The position numbers and the translations under genes are program-made. A stretch of 64,000 bases of DNA from Stenopsyche tienmushanensis (Eukaryota; Arthropoda; Insecta; Trichoptera; Stenopsychidae): assembly GCA_008973525.1 (NCBI GenBank), contig WACJ01000040.1, positions 1,054,001 through 1,118,000 on the forward strand, in the 5' to 3' direction. Positions within the stretch are counted from its first letter, which is position 1. Each line of letters opens with the position of its first letter. The notes under the pieces were generated by a model. It had not been told where the DNA came from. It saw only the letters and a list, made by a program, of their open reading frames with translations, and made no database searches. This document shows positions 33,174 through 45,812 of the stretch, piece after piece.

Positions 33174-34554
33174 CTAACTATCCTATATCCTAATATACGA
33201 TGCTTACTTTTTATGAAATTCAAAAAGATGTTTGAGCGTAGTCTAAATATCTATAGACTTATCTAAATAGCATCAATTATCATATTATACGAAATGCTAG
33301 TCGCTGTGCATATCCTTTATGACCCCATAAATTGAATTTTTATATGTCATCATAATGCAAAAATTCAACATAACATTTATTGAAATGTAAATTAGCTGAA
33401 AATTTACGATATGCATATCTTCAGAATACGTTCCGAAAATGCTGCCAATTTTATGATTTTAATAATGCAAATATGCTCAAAATTTGACGTCTTAACATTG
33501 ATTTATAAAACTTGATTGTTTGCCATAAATAATATGGGATATTTATGCGATGAGTTATGATAACGCGCAACTTAAGCGCCTCGTCGTATTTTCTATCTAT
33601 CTTATATCGTGTGAAAAACTTGTCAAGAAAATCGCGTCGAGTCGTTTTTCATCGTTCAACGTTATCGCAGTTAAGTAATAACCGGATTCTGTTTTAATGG
33701 TTTGACGTCGTTCATTTCAGTAAATAAGGTATCGGTAATTATCCTCATCCATTGGAATTCAGGACACTTGCTCTTCCAAGGACTGTTTTCGCCCTTCTTC
33801 GACTTCAGGTCAGGTACGTCGCAAACTGGTTTCCATCCGAGGCTTAATTAAATAATCCGTTTATTTTTCAGCGGCAGCGATTAACGCATTCCTGCACGTT
33901 GCTGAAGAATAGGCTGTGGAAAATTAACAGTACTGCATTGTCTGCATGTGGTGTGTCTGATTAATTTTTGACACCTCGAGGAATTGACGCCAATTAATCA
34001 AAGCTCTTCACGCCTCCTAATCAGTATGAATGAAGAGGCGTAGTGGTCATTTAATAGTACATATTTATCATCTGTTTATTTGGGTTATAGCGATCATTTA
34101 CATTATAAAATATGCTAATACTTGCAACTATTTAAGACTATCTTAATTCTAAAATGCTAAGTGTAAAATACCGTATTTTAAGAAATTGGTAGTATTGATG
34201 AATTAATTATAATTAGCCCAGATGTCTGAATATTAATATGGACAACGTGTAAAGTTGTCTTCCATTTTGGACATTGAAAGAGTATGCACCGTGTGAAGCA
34301 TAATTTAGAACATTTTATTCGTTCTTTTATAAAAAATCATTCATTCTACACGAATAATATTGTCGAATTTACTATCTTTAGTTATCGATGATTCGTTAGT
34401 TAACGTATGGTTTTTCAACTTATTATAAACATTTTTTTTAGAAAAAGTTTATAAATTTAAAATTACCATGTAAACGAAGAATATGGGAAACTAGGAAACA
34501 AACTAAAATCTGGGAGTCTGATTATAAAAACAAATATAAAGGAAGATATAGACT
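33174..34554. other. Stretch without recognised features
   Basis: A GC-balanced block at 33540-34050, otherwise AT-rich. No shared repeat was seen. Confidence 0.5.
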
Positions 34555-35004
34555 TTAACTCCTAAAGGAGTACTGTCCCAGGGCCTGGGATCCCCCCTCC
34601 ACTTTTCAGAAAGAGCACTCTTGAACATTGAGCTCGGAGACAGACAGAGACAGAGATAGAACGTAGCGCAGCTCGGGAGACAGAGACGAAGAGCTTCTCC
34701 GCATACATCGCACGATTGTATAGATCGTTAGCCAAAATTTATCGACTAATAATGATTAATGAGTCTTTGTCCAATTATCATTTCCTTCTAAATCAGGAGC
34801 AAATTAATCGATTTTTTGTGTATTGTTTATGTAAAGAAATTACGTGGTCTTGTGTGCTATCAACAGTATTTATTTACAATTGACTCTACCTCGAATTGAA
34901 GATTGTCTTACGCTGATAGAAGCTGACAGAAAGTGTCGGTATAAAGTGATTATGGCATCAACGACTCCATCGATTTTAAATTTGCTCACTCCTCAAAAGG
35001 TTAA
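34555..35004 (+). mobile_element. Family C MITE (C6), full-length reference copy
   Basis: 450 bp between TTAA 34555-34558 and TTAA 35001-35004. The ends TTAACTCCTAAAGGAGT and ACTCCTCAAAAGGTTAA are imperfect inverted repeats. In order it has the palindrome CCCAGGGCCTGGG, AGAAAGAGCACTCTTG, the GA-rich block, CGCACGATTGTATAGATCGT, TTCCTTCTAAATCAGGAGC, GCTATCAACAGT and GCTGACAGAAAGTG. There is no coding frame. Confidence 0.92.
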
Positions 35005-38000
35005 AAAGTACATATAACCGATAAAACCGATATTTTCGAATCAATTCTGATCCGGTTTTTGTCCCGAAAAAATAGCTATTTTATCTGTTATCGGTTTTGG
35101 AGGATCACAACCATCGAAAGCTTCATAAAATACCCAAAAAAAAAAAAAAAAATTTCTATTGAGATACATCAAGACTGAGATTCACAAACATTGACCAAAG
35201 GCTCTACGACCTTTTTGTAATACGATACGAATTTAAATCGTGCATATTTCTGCAAAAATGTTTACATGAATGGAGAAAAACTATCAATTTTGCCCTCAGC
35301 ATTGCATTGTGTTCGCGGATTTACTATTATATTCTATTCTTTATTAATATTTGCTAACACATTACACATGAGAAGCATATTCTTGTCATAAATCTTATTC
35401 ATGTTTGAATTTTAAATCATAAAATTTGCAATATGAAGTATTTCTTAACAATGTTTTTAATTCCTGCTAAAAATGGGAAATCCAACCAACTGATTTATAC
35501 GTATTGCCATTAATTTATAAATGTTTTTATATAAAAATAATGTGTAAAAGCAGGGGTGTTAAATTCAAAGGGCGTGTACCGCGAACACGAACCCGGCAGG
35601 AGATTCGAAATATCGGATAAAGGTTAAAATTTAACTCGTTTCTAACATTTTTATGTAATTAAAGACATATTATTTATGGTAATTAATATTTTTTGTGTTT
35701 AATTCAACCTTAAAATTTGGGATTCTAAGTTTTCTTATAACGGGACTTTGAAGATTTTTTAACACATTTCGATGTTTTAAAATTGCAACACTAATTCAGC
35801 TAAAAGATTGTGCATTTAGCACAATCTTTGTGTGCTCATCTAGTTCTATCTTTTATTTTCTTCCACAACATTCTCCTAAAGTTCAATGGCATATTCATTA
35901 TCAACATTCAGACTGATTTATTTAGCAAACTGTACAATAATATTGACCTGATCTTATATTTTATTCCTTCCATTAAAGTTTGCATCGTTATCAAATACTT
36001 TAAGAGCTTTTCCTAATGCCGTTAATAAATTTCATCCTTACTTACACCTCCTGAAATATTATACTTCTTCCAAAATGCATTGCATTACAATTTCTTGCGC
36101 TAAAATATGATACTATACTATGATGCTTGAAAAATGCAAGTATACTTGCATTTTTCTTAGAGTTTCATATGAATAAATTATCTTTTTAAAATGCTAATGG
36201 CGATATAACGGATGAAAATTCTGATGATGCAAAAATATTGCAAGGTAGTCCACATCAAAGTTTTTGATTTATCCTTGAATATTTTAAAATTCGACTCATG
36301 TGATCATCATTCCTGATTCATCAAAACCGCTTTTTTTCTTATTTTTAAAGCATAATTTCCGTTATCCAACATATGCGATCTCAATTTAAGACTTTTCTAT
36401 GGATTAGGTTACATTTTAATTATTGTTGGAAATCGCTCATAGCTAGCCCTGCCCTTTAAGAAGCAAAAAATCAATTCTTTTAAATTTGTCTAGGATCGAT
36501 AGCTCTATCAACACTTGATCGCTTATGGATTAATCAAAATTTAAATTAAAAAATAAACATTCAATCAATCCCACGCCGGACACTTAAAATACCTTGATTG
36601 GGTCATTAGGGCTTGATTGGAATATATTTTTATATGCGAATGCGTGATTGTATGAATTTATGAGTTGGATGACACGCACAGCATGGGAGCGTCCGATCAC
36701 GAGACCGCCTTGAAGATGCGTTTGACACGAGCAGTCAAATGATCTTGTTAACATATCATGCCTGTATTTTCGATCTAATATTAATTCATATGATGAAGGC
36801 ATCGATTCAGCAGTGAAAAGATGGCTAAAACAAATTATGCTGAATATTGCGCATTTATAAACCTGTTTTGAGCATTTTTCTACGATGCGAATTAATAAAT
36901 GAGTCGATGACACTTCGATTTAATTGATCAATGTTTTATTGACGCCTTGGGATGAATATTACTTTAATATGTTTAACATATTGTAGATTTATGCCAATCT
37001 TTCGCGGCGCTTAAGCTTTATGTGAGCTTTCAACGCATATTTCAAGGAAGAAAACGTTTAAGTCGTGCACTCATTAAGCGTTCAAAATGCAGACCATCAA
37101 AGTGATGTATACAAATTGTTTCCACAACTGGTCCACAAGTATTAATCCCGCTTAATTATCATCATTTATGTTCGTCTGATTTAATACCTTGCCGAATACT
37201 CCAAGCTGCACATTGGCGGATGCTCAATTAAAAAAAAAACCAATGAAAAGCCTTCATTTTATTTGAAATACAGCCATTATATGCCGGTTATATTTTATGG
37301 ATGTACGCGTACGGTTATAAAAATTATAATTTCTTCCATGATGAAGCGAAAAAAATATTCTCTCCGTGGCTGATTTGCACCTGTAGCATTTTGGGGGAAG
37401 GCCGCTTTAACAAATTTATGATTATTTGCAGCCATATTTGAATATTCAATGAGAAAAGTCAATAATACATAGCGATTATGTTCTTTCTGAAATGCTAAAA
37501 GGTCACGAGAATCTGAGAATTCAATACTGCATATGAATAACGCAGCATCTGACACGATTGCCAATAGAAATCGATAATCCCATTGGATAACGACCGAAAT
37601 CATCATATTTTCATTAAAAACGTTCATTAATATTAAATATTGTACATCATTTTTGACCGCAAAAAGTCAATTTCGAAAAGGCAATCAACGCGCAGACTTT
37701 CATGCAACAATCTCTGAGCATCGTCGTTAAATTTATTATGATGTACATCGAGAGCTTGAATGATATTTATGCATACAATTAAGGGAGGAAAAACGATAAA
37801 AACTTCATTCCAGATACATAAAGGCTAAATCCAGATCGTTCAATACCCGGATGATTTCTCGACCTATCGAGGACTCACTTAAGATTGAGAGTCGCCTTTA
37901 AATTATATCGTGCAATATTTTGCGGCTTTTCTATCACATGTAGTAAGTTAACGTGTTCGATATTAATTGATTTTTGGATTTATAGCCTTCGAGCACGCGA

Positions 38001-38330
38001 ACATTTTCTATTTTATTAATTTTCGTATACGCTGCTGATGATGAAGTGGCATATGTCCGCAATATATTTCATGCTTTGACATAAATATGATTTTCTTCGT
38101 ATTGAAACAAAGCCAAACTGAAGGCATTTTCATCGAGGATCCCATTCAATGCCCATTTAAAATGAAAATTACCTACAAATGCACTCGATATACATTATTT
38201 GTGCCTATTTTTTAATGGAAAATGAGTAGCTTAGAGTTGCCCCAATAGAAATTATTGATGAAAATATTAGATCCAGGGGAAGATGTTTTAAAGTTGACCA
38301 TAACAGATTAAATCATATTTTACAGTATTA
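35005..38330. other. Long stretch, mostly unique
   Basis: Just after C6, at 35010-35100, opposed AACCGATAAAACCGAT and TTATCGGTTTTGG motifs recall family E. A 17-base A run lies near 35140 and a 28-bp palindrome at 36129-36156. GC-balanced blocks occur at 36600-37240 and 37680-38180. No domain was recognised in the short frames. Confidence 0.5.
36129..36156. repeat. Perfect 28-bp palindrome
   Basis: GAAAAATGCAAGTA followed at once by its exact reverse complement TACTTGCATTTTTC, with no spacer. It is outside any recognised element. Confidence 0.9.
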
Positions 38331-38618
38331 TACATTTGGGTCTGTTTTTATGCGATTTTGAAGTTATGCAATATCTAAAAATAATGGAGCCAACCCCCAA
38401 TTTTCTATAGGGGACAAAACTTTTTTTATGCGAATTCGCATAAAAAAAATCCAAAATCAACAATAGTGCAAGTTACAACCGTTAAAGTGTGAGTGTGTAT
38501 AGGGCGATGCGTTTAAAGGGCAAAATTGTCAATCTTTTGCAATTTTAAGATCACTTAGCGAATGGAGAAAATTTTACCGAGATAAGCAAATCTCTCAACC
38601 TGGAAGAATCGACTAGAA

Positions 38619-39449
38619 CAGACGTGGCCAACCCGCGGCACGCCTTGAATATTTTTTCGGCCCGCGAGATTAATCATACTTTTAGAATTTATATTTATTT
38701 TATAATGGCCAAAGCAATTGCAATTGAAAGTATTTACGCTCAGCACTTTCCATTGTTGAAAGAATTTAAGAAATCAATATGTAACAATTACATCAAATAT
38801 GCAAAAGAAAGAAGAAAACTTACAGCTGCTTTTTAAAGCCGATTCATTAATTTATAGTTAGACAAACACAACAAAATTTTTGAATCTCCTTTTCATATTG
38901 AATTCAAATCGACCCCATAATATCTCCAAATAGAACTGGTTGACCACCGCCCAAAAGTAAACTCAAATACCCAATTACCGTTTGTAAAATTTAAACAACG
39001 CATCTGATCAGTCTTCTTCGTACAACTTCGTTTTGTAATTAGAGTTCGTAATCACTCTGCAGGCATGTTAGAGAATGACATCTGATCGCGAGGTGCTCAT
39101 TCGTTATGTAAGCGGTCCGAAAAGCGGACCGGTTGGACACCCAGACATGGAGCCACTCCGTCCTCTTTCAGGACTTTTTGCAACATTTTTAATAATACGA
39201 TAACGGATGATCAGAGGCTAACTTTTTTAAATTGGGGGGGGGGGGGGCGCAAATTAGATACTTACCACGGACGCTTCATACCCTCGTTATCATTATTATT
39301 ATATTATCTATGTTTGTATTTAAGAATAATAGTAAACACAATGATAACAATCATTATGTTTCAGTTTTTACTCCAAAAAAATGTCTATAGTGTATCTAAA
39401 TCTAATATGGGGATATATGATATATAATCATTTGGGTTGGCCACCCCTG
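38619..39449. mobile_element. hAT element with CAG-GTGGCC ends and perfect 8-bp target duplication
   Basis: The left end CAGACGTGGCCAACCCG and the right end, inverted, CAGGGGTGGCCAACCC are flanked by GACTAGAA at both 38611-38618 and 39450-39457. Eight-base duplications and CAG-starting termini are diagnostic of hAT. A 70-codon frame at 38624-38836 has no recognisable transposase motif. A family B segment occupies about 38940-39290. It sits inside family F copy F2. Confidence 0.92.
38940..39290 (+). mobile_element. Family B remnant (B3), nested in the hAT
   Basis: It contains TGTAAAATTTAAACAACGC, GATCGCGAGGTGCTCATTCG, the hairpin GGTCCGAAAAGCGGACCGG at about 39116, TCCTCTTTCAGGACTTTTTG, a run of 14 G (39234-39247), and GATACTTACCACGGACGCTT near the end. 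Order and content match B1. Confidence 0.65.
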
Positions 39450-39743
39450 GACTAGAAGATCAATCAAGAAAAACGATTTCCCAATGTGTGGATATTTAAT
39501 TGGGGAAAAAGCTCTTTATGAATTCATAATTTAATTTAAAATTAATAACAATTCTTATTATGAACTTTTTTATGCGATTTTCGGTACACATCTATCATAC
39601 TGATTTAAAGTTATGCGGTTTTCGAAAATAATGGAACCAATCGCTCAATTTTCTATGTAGTTCTAGTCTATATTTTTGCATTTTTTTTACATATACGACT
39701 CCCCATGGAACGTATATATCGCATAAAAACAAATCCAAGTGTA

Positions 39744-41610
39744 TATAATTGTTAAGTATTAGAACTTCAGAATGGGCGAACATTCACTGTCGATTCGCGA
39801 AAAGTTTCATATAGAAGGAAGAAAATGATCAGGTTCAATTCTTCATTCAAGATTTTCATGATTGCCCAAAAAAAAAAAAACTAAAATTACGAGATCGGGA
39901 AGCCTGCGGAAATAATATGTATTTCTGCGGCCAAGACTACCGGTCGACTCTTTAGTCGCGCGTGGAAAAGAGAAAAATAGACCACTGAACGGCATCTGGG
40001 ACAAATACAGTGGCGTCACACTATCCTAATTATTAAACTAAAACAGTTATCAATTAAGTTTTTAATTTATGATGTGATTGGACTTGATTATCCAATTTTA
40101 CAACGGCAGATCGTGTAGAAAGACAATAGGATAAAAGACAAGCGTTTGGATGTCAATATCTTTGCATAGGTCTTCGTTGTGCATATTGGATGTCATCAGT
40201 CTAATGATGATGATGATGGTCCATACTCTTAGTGTACATAATAAAGTATGTTTTTACATTTGAAGACCAATCATTCTTTATTTAGCGAATTTGCATTTTA
40301 ATCGTCGTTTACGCATTCCGCAGGCATCCCTCGCTCAATTAATCAGCATTGAATGAAGGTGTCGAATCGTACATTGATTTATTGCGCATCTTTCCGTTCA
40401 TTCAACATGAAAAAATTGGGTGTGACAGTACTTTAATCGATGTTCTTTTATGCAACACTGCGCTACAAGGTACGTGCACTCTTTCATTAATGTCGATAAG
40501 GCATCCATACCAAATGGCGGCACGGTTCAGCTGCGGTGATATGACCGCCGGAAACAATAATCCGCCACTGGTCAACGATCCCCTCAAATGCCACTCAATG
40601 AATGTGTTCTTATGGAGTGCTTGCGAAATATCAGGTCTGTGGTTTTCCTTTCAAGGATTCAATTTTGTTTCAAGGTCATCGAACAATGAACAGGTTTCCA
40701 GAAGCTTTTGACTCGATCGGAACGGGAAAACGACGGCCAAAATCGACGCGGAATTCAAATGAGGCGGCCGAATTCACCTGCCAATATGAATATATTAATT
40801 AATAGCGTGATTAAAATAATGCATTACTTGGTGCAATTTGTTAGTACCGCAGCAGCCGCCGGATGGCGCTGGCCTACTCGGCCTACTTAGCCTACTTAGA
40901 CGTCAGTCGGCCTCCAAGCGCAATGGGGGTTGCGCGCATTTCAATGCTCTCATGAATAAAATCAATTTCTCAAACACAATTTATGACATGGTTTATCATA
41001 GCATCCACTATCTAAGATTAATTAGTTGTAAAGTTTTACATTTATCTTTTTATTCCCGCACGTTGTTGTATGCATGACATTCCGTTTTTAACGATCGCAA
41101 TAAACAGGCGATTATACATAAAATCGCCGATAGTCCAGGCGATTTATAATCAAATAACTGCAATTGTGAGCGGAAAATAATTAAACTATCGCTTCGATCC
41201 CCCCATTACATATATAAATTAGGCATAATGGGCGCTCGTAAGAAATTGCATAATAATGTAATTTATTCCTATTTAAGAATACGTAGCAATTTTTTTTCAA
41301 AGCCTAACATGTAAATTGATTTTTTATCTCGAAACCAGTGTCATTTGTGGATCTAAAATTATTCCTATATTAGTTTTACGGATAGAACGTATTGTAAAGA
41401 TTATCAACGCTGTATATCTCAAGCGATAAATATTTTAACATACGAGAGCGATAAAATACATTCATTTGCCTTGACCAAGTATTGACATATTGGATTATTT
41501 TCAGACTTTTATTCCAAAAAATCAGATTCAAATAGAGATTATGGAGAAAAAAATTACCGTGCCAATAAATTTGGCAGATCAGATTTATTCTGATTTTCTG
41601 AGTAGTAACA
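39744..41610. other. Stretch without recognised features
   Basis: A GC-balanced block at 40270-41180 holds overlapping open frames of up to 120 codons (40349-40711) with no recognisable domain. A minor tandem GCCTACTTA/GCCTACTTA occurs near 40888. Confidence 0.45.
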
Positions 41611-42780
41611 ACCGTAACAAGTAACGGCCGTAACTAGGAAATCCAATCCCGAGCCAAAATTTCAATCCCGGGATTTCGGGATTGCATTAGATGATCGTTG
41701 AAGGTATCGTCATCAGATATTTGAATGCTAGTTCGAATTGATGACCGCGTGGGTCCCTATTTTCGTATAACACCATCAATGTGACTGATAAAATTGCTTT
41801 CTGCTGAGACACGGACTAAAACTCGCAAAATTCCCGATTTCCCGACCATTTATTTATTTCCGTCGCTGCAGATGAATACTCATATACTATAATACTTCGA
41901 TGTGATTTATAATTATATTACGGAGGAATACAAAAATTTTGAACCCCGTATCTATTATATTTCATATCGATATTCCCATTATTAGAGTCGAGGTGTAGTA
42001 AATACATCACCGGTAGGGAAAGGTAAATATAACAATTTGAAAAACATATTTGTACTCTATATATATGTATACATAGATTAGACAGTTACGCCTCTAGGCG
42101 TCGTCTAAGTTCGTTTAGTTACGCCACTGTTTCCAAGCGTCCAGATTTCGGCGAGAATGTCTCGATTTAGTAGCCTTTAACGTGCTGGTATGGTCTATGA
42201 TTTCTATTAGATAATAATTTCAATCCCGAATTTTTCGGGATTACGTTTACTAATCCCGGGATTCGTGAGTACATAAAACTGTCCGGGATTCGGGATTGGA
42301 TTCCCTAGCCGTAACAAGGACGTGGCAAAACAAGCGCCCGTCACGGGCGCAACTGGACTTGAGGCGCAAAACGCAGAATACCGTCCCGGTCGAGAGTTGC
42401 ACATGCTTTTTATTTTACTCAACCATTCAACTTTACATTAACTAAAACTGATTGACTCTGTCCGTTTTTATATGGAAGCACTTAAATTGTCTAATCCCTT
42501 TTTTCTTTTTTATCGTTATTTTCAGGTATGGCATCCGATCGCGTTCCACTCATTCGTCATATCAACGGTCCGAAAATTGGACTGATTGAGCATACAAACA
42601 TTATAGCCACTCCGTCCTCTTTTAGGACTTTTTGCGGCATTTTCTATGATCTGTATGATCACAACAGAAGTAACGTAGCGTCTAGAACAGCGGTTCTAAT
42701 CTTTTTAGTCTTGTTACCCCTATGCCCAATCGGGAAAACTGATTTTACCCCTCTATAAAATTTGTGCACAGCCTCGTGGC
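41611..42780 (+). mobile_element. Family B copy (B4), split near its end by family A copy A6
   Basis: After the insertion it reads GCCGTAACAAGGACGTGGC, the terminal hairpin GCGCCCGTCACGGGCGC, GAGAGTTGCACATGC, then GGCATCCGATCGCG, a weakened CGGTCCGAAAATTGGACTG hairpin and TTTTAGGACTTTTTGCGGC. A 76-codon frame at 42528-42758 lies in it but has no recognised domain. Its distal end has decayed. Confidence 0.7.
41635..42307 (-). mobile_element. Family A hAT element (A6) with perfect 8-bp target duplication
   Basis: 673 bp between TAGGAAATCCAATCCCG and the inverted end CGGGATTGGATTCCCTA, flanked by GCCGTAAC at both 41627-41634 and 42308-42315. Only the LAFKYLMT-like start of the hATC segment remains; the interior otherwise matches A2. 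The target is the terminal repeat of a family B copy. Confidence 0.95.
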
Positions 42781-43617
42781 GCTGATCTGTTATTCTATTA
42801 CCTACATACCAAATATTACCAGACACTTTCTAGTGTGTTGTGTAATATATAATTAAATATGCTTGCTACTGGTATAGTGGTTGCTTTATCATAAAAGCTT
42901 ACAAATAAGATATTTAGGCCGAAATAACTTTCGGAATCTGTTTTCCAATCCGATAGGTAACGGATACTTCATATTTTATATAATATTATTGATTAACTTA
43001 TCATAAACTAATTTTAAGATTATTGGCCTTAATCTAAGCCATTTAAATCCTGTATTTGACAAATTTTAAGCATTTAATCTGTTTGCAAAAAAAATTAAGA
43101 TACTTTATGATTGACACATTAATTTATCCCCAACAAAAAATCCCTATCGAATTTTTATAAGCCATTTTTTAATTTAGCCGTGAAGTACAAAATAAATGAG
43201 CATTCCTTTCTGAGACACATTCATTATATTTTCTCGTTTAAATTTTTAATAATTAATTAATAAATTTGTTCGCCTAAATTGATGGTTGATTATTAATGTA
43301 AGGTTGTTTTTATTTTGTGCCATATTGTTTGCATATTTCGTGCATAATTAAAATTTCGATAAATTAGAAAGTTCATACGATGCCATTTTGATATTGATGA
43401 CCCAGTAGAAGATCGTGAATTTCAACCTGACGTGAAAAAAAATTGATGATATCATCGACGATAACAAGAAATCAATTATGACAGGCATTTGGCAATAAAC
43501 CATTTTTAACCAAAATATATTATAAATTTGTTTTGTCTAAAGATCCGCTTATAAGCCTATACAAGAGAACCGTGCTTGGGATAAAAATATTTCGATATTT
43601 CCAAAATAGTTTGATTG
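42781..43617. other. AT-rich stretch, nothing recognised
   Basis: No shared repeat, gene or RNA gene was seen. Confidence 0.55.
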
Positions 43618-43762
43618 TTAACCTTTTGATGAGTACATGCGCGTATTTGCGATCGAATTCCGGTGATTCAGAAAGAACATTCTTGCACATTGAGTTTGGA
43701 GAGAGAAACACGAAGAGAGTGTCTTGCGTACATCGTACAATTATATAGATCAACAGTGTTAA
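43618..43762 (+). mobile_element. Family C fragment (C9), divergent variant
   Basis: TTAA 43618-43621 with TTAACCTTTTGATGAGTAC, then TTCAGAAAGAACATTCTTG and a GA-rich block, ending after ATCAACAGTGTTAA. The middle is deleted. Like C1 it lacks the CCCAGG palindrome. Confidence 0.65.
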
Positions 43763-44965
43763 TGCTTATTTATTGATATACAAGCTTCATACACGCCGCG
43801 CGGTCCTGAGATTTAATTAAATTTATACGGACGATAAGTGATGGACATATAATGTCAATGCAGTTGAGATGCCATTGAGACATATAGTCTTAATTCATTA
43901 ATCATGCAGCCATATCACTTATGTATTTTTGATGAAAGTGTGTTTATTTGGGATGTAAAATCATATAATTTTCAGCTGAAGAATTTTACTCCGAGATCGA
44001 TATTGTCCCATAATAGCTGCAATTAAATGCACGTGATAAAATATTATTTTCTAGATTAATATACGATCGTCATATGGCAATATAATTCAAATTGCTCCAA
44101 CGCGTCCGATGGCACGATTCTCTACTAAATCACGAGCTTAAACCCATCGTCATAAATTTAACGACACTATTCGACCTCCCTGTATATGACGCTCTATCGA
44201 GAGGTCTTAATATTTAATTGGCAACGCATAGAACGCCGCATGGAGTTCAATTTGTCGACGTTATCTTTCCATAAACAAGGAAATACGGAGCCGTCTGGAA
44301 GTCGACTGAACCGCTGAATATCGTCCACAAAGTGATTTCGTTTTTGCCACTTTGAACGACAAACTGTTTGCGTGCATGATCTCAGCTCCGTATTATCTAA
44401 GCGTGCCACATTCAACAGAGAGCAAGTGCATCAAACTGCAGCACATGTGGTGCATGTGTCTGACTGACGCCCGAGTGAGGTAGGTCAGCGTCAATAACTA
44501 CAATCGTAACATTAGCTTTTATTACTTTTTGTACAACTGTTTGTGTAATTCGAGTATCGATTACACATCAGCAATTCGTCGATGGATTGCAGACAAGCCA
44601 AGCACCGACAAGAGGTCTTTGAAGCCCTGAATTCGATCCGAAGACTGAAATTCGACTATGTAAAAATGTTGATGACAACCATAAAAGAAGATATATTTAT
44701 TGATTAAAATGCATTTACAGCGTTCAATTATCCACAGGTGCTGATATCAACAGTGATCTGGATAATAAATAATCACCCTACCAATATATTTGTTTATTTG
44801 TATACCAGAATGTTACAAGATCAACATAATTGATCAATTCTTGCAAAAATGCGTAATAAAGCAGTACACGTTTGTGGAAATTGATGTCCTGCTGATTTTT
44901 GGTTTAGAGAAACGTGTATATTTGGACTTTTAACCATTATTATTGATAAAATCTTGCCATAATCC
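43763..44965. other. GC-balanced stretch, nothing recognised
   Basis: Short frames such as 44194-44415 have no recognisable domain. Confidence 0.5.
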
Positions 44966-45307
44966 CGCTGAAATCTGGATGCTTGGAAACAGTGGCGTAA
45001 CTACTAATTTGGGAGCTTAGGCGACGCCCAGGGGTATTAGCTGTCTAATCTATGTATACATATATACAGTACATATATATATATTTTCAAATTCTTCTAT
45101 TAACTTTTCCCTACCGGTGATGTATTTACTACACTTCGACTCTGATAATAGGAATATAGATATGAAATATAATAGATACGGGGTTCAGAATTTTTGTATT
45201 CCTCCGTAATATAATTATGAATCACATCAAAGTATCATAGTATATAAGTATTCATCTGCAGCGACGGAAATAAATAATTTATCGGGAAATCGGGAATTTT
45301 GCGAGCT
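44966..45307 (+). mobile_element. Family A hAT remnant (A7), both ends missing
   Basis: Collinear with A3 from CTGGATGCTTGGAAACAGTG through CCGGTGATGTATTTACTAC and TATTCCTCCGTAATATAATT to GGGAATTTTGCGAG. No coding segment or terminal repeats remain. Confidence 0.82.
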
Positions 45308-45502
45308 TACAAATAATACTCAGAGGTCATGTTATCTTCGATATTAAGCCCATAAGATTCTAGTCTTGCATTTGACTGCATTTTGATGGTAATTATATTG
45401 ATTTAAAAAAGTAGGGCATGCACTATTATTACAAAAGAAATAACAATACCACCATAATTTCAAACAAGGAATAAATTTTTTGATAGAGAGCAATATGTCG
45501 TT

Positions 45503-45812
45503 TTAACCTTTTGAGGAGTGAGCAAATTTAAAATCGATGAAGTCATTGATGCCATAATCGCTTTACACCGATTACTTTCTGTCAGCTCCTATCAGCACAA
45601 GACAATCTTCAATTCGAGTCAATTTTAATTAAATACTGTTGATAGCATACAAGACCACGTTATTTCTTTACATAAACAATGCAAAAAAAATCGATTCATT
45701 TGATCCTGCTTTAGAAGGAAATGATAATTTACGAGCTCAATGTATAAGAGTCTCTTTCTGAACAAGTGGAGAGGGATCGCAGGATCTCCGATAGTACTCC
45801 TTTTGGGGTTAA
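45503..45812 (-). mobile_element. Family C MITE (C7)
   Basis: TTAA 45503-45506 and 45809-45812, ends TTAACCTTTTGAGGAGTGAG and ACTCCTTTTGGGGTTAA. It is collinear with C6 on the opposite strand, with a deletion between the TTCCTTCTAAAGCAGG and GAGCACTCTT-like blocks. Confidence 0.88.

Larger units (their letters stand above)
38331..39743 (+). mobile_element. Family F MITE (F2), interrupted by a hAT element
   Basis: It starts TA + CATTTGGGTCTGTTTTTATG and ends CGCATAAAAACAAATCCAAGTG + TA (39742-39743). Removing the hAT at 38619-39449 and one target copy leaves about 575 bp collinear with F3. The centre holds the perfect 28-bp palindrome 38421-38448 (TTTTTTTATGCGAA and its reverse complement). 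Confidence 0.82.

Noticed and set aside
40349..40890. Open frames of up to 120 codons
   Set aside because: No recognisable domain, overlapping frames on both strands, and no supporting splice or promoter context.
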